Source: Pseudomonadota bacterium
GTDB taxonomy: Bacteria; Desulfobacterota; Desulfobaccia; Desulfobaccales; 0-14-0-80-60-11
Assembly: GCA_018897875.1 (NCBI GenBank)
Contig: JAHIKF010000022.1
Location: 1-12,386 of the forward strand
Length of the DNA stretch: 12,386 bases
Reading direction: 5' to 3'
In this document: piece by piece, positions 11,884 to 12,386 of the stretch
Position numbering within the stretch: the first letter of the stretch is position 1
How the letters are laid out: each line of letters begins with the position of its first letter
Made by a program: the position numbers and the translations under genes
Notes under the pieces: generated by a model
Seen by the model: the letters and a program-made list of their open reading frames with translations, nothing else
Database searches by the model: none
What the model was told of the DNA's origin: nothing

Positions 11884-12386
11884 AACTCACCGGCGCCCAA
11901 ATTTTAATGAAATGTCTGGAGCGGGAGGGAGTCAAACACATCTTCGGTTACCCCGGCGGGGTGGTTCTCGATATCTATGACGAATTGGCCCGCACCCCCA
12001 ACATCAGGCATATCCTGGTACGTCACGAACAGGCTGCGGTCCACGCCGCGGACGGCTATGCCCGGGCCTCTGCCCAGGTGGGGGTGGCCCTGGTGACCTC
12101 GGGGCCCGGCGCCACCAACACGGTGACGGGCATTGCCTCGGCCTACCTGGACTCCATCCCCATTGTGGTGTTCACCGGCCAGGTGCCCACCGGCCTGATC
12201 GGCAACGATGCCTTTCAGGAGGTGGACATCGTGGGCATCACCCGGCCCTGCACCAAGCACAACTACCTGGTTAAGGATGTCAAACAACTGGCCTCCACCA
12301 TCCACGAGGCCTTCCATATTGCCCGCTCCGGGCGGCCGGGGCCGGTGCTGGTGGACCTGCCCAAGGATGTGAGCCAGGCCAGCACG
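11880..12386 (+). CDS. ilvB: Acetolactate synthase large subunit, 3'-truncated by window edge
   Basis: The thiamine-diphosphate enzyme of branched-chain amino-acid synthesis: it condenses two pyruvates to 2-acetolactate, or pyruvate and 2-oxobutyrate to 2-aceto-2-hydroxybutyrate. The first 169 residues of about 560 are visible and the frame runs off the window. Seen: GAQILMKCLEREGVKHIFGYPGG (5-27), the RHEQAAVHAADGYARASAQVG region (48-68) with the conserved catalytic Glu that activates ThDP, the TSGPGATNTVTGIASAYLDSIP stretch, FTGQVPTGLIGNDAFQEVD (98-116), and RPGPVLVDLPKDV. The Q..D spacing in the last part favours biosynthetic IlvB over pyruvate oxidase, though related ThDP enzymes cannot be wholly ruled out without the C-terminus. 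AAGGA at 11866-11870 is the ribosome binding site; the ATG overlaps the ydcH stop. A small subunit gene (ilvN) would be expected downstream. Confidence 0.95.
   Translation, partial: MKLTGAQILMKCLEREGVKHIFGYPGGVVLDIYDELARTPNIRHILVRHEQAAVHAADGYARASAQVGVALVTSGPGATNTVTGIASAYLDSIPIVVFTGQVPTGLIGNDAFQEVDIVGITRPCTKHNYLVKDVKQLASTIHEAFHIARSGRPGPVLVDLPKDVSQAST

Overview
The window looks like chromosome from a GC-rich anaerobic bacterium of the Desulfobacterota (former Deltaproteobacteria), perhaps a Desulfobacca or Syntrophobacterales relative. This is inferred from the gene mix: DUF3842 next to a CooT-like protein, paired DUF3108 proteins, PyrR, YjbQ, and a YdcH/DUF465 gene upstream of ilvB, set among palindromic intergenic repeats. 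No rRNA, tRNA, CRISPR array or transposase gene was found.

Layout. (1) 1-842: the 3' part of asd (aspartate-semialdehyde dehydrogenase). (2) 843-1107: a repeat-filled gap. (3) 1108-2782, plus strand: rsmD, coaD, a DUF3842 gene and a CooT-like gene, packed as one operon. (4) 2783-3285: a second repeat-filled gap with a perfect 29-bp inverted repeat. (5) 3286-3621, minus: a small acidic protein with a clear intrinsic terminator. (6) 3699-6496, minus: an operon read right to left as J-domain protein, two DUF3108 secreted proteins (a tandem duplication) and an alpha/beta hydrolase. (7) 6497-7190: the densest repeat cluster, with at least eight palindromic units of several families. (8) 7192-11400, plus: a sigma70-type promoter, a long foldable leader, then pyrR, an unrecognised 416-aa protein, yjbQ and an unrecognised 579-aa protein, with junctions overlapping by a few bases or directly abutting. 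(9) 11401-11646: a gap with a near-consensus promoter. (10) 11647-12386: ydcH-like gene and the start of ilvB, overlapping by 4 bp.

The recognisable genes are mostly housekeeping: amino-acid biosynthesis (asd, ilvB), CoA synthesis (coaD), ribosome modification (rsmD) and pyrimidine regulation (pyrR). The parts most worth a second look are the roughly 220-nt leader upstream of pyrR, which has mutually exclusive helices and a partial PyrR-box-like motif; the two large uncharacterised proteins coupled to pyrR and yjbQ; a possible CTG start in the first DUF3108 gene; and the repeat families, including several 7-bp-period tandem repeats, which occupy three of the four long inter-operon gaps.
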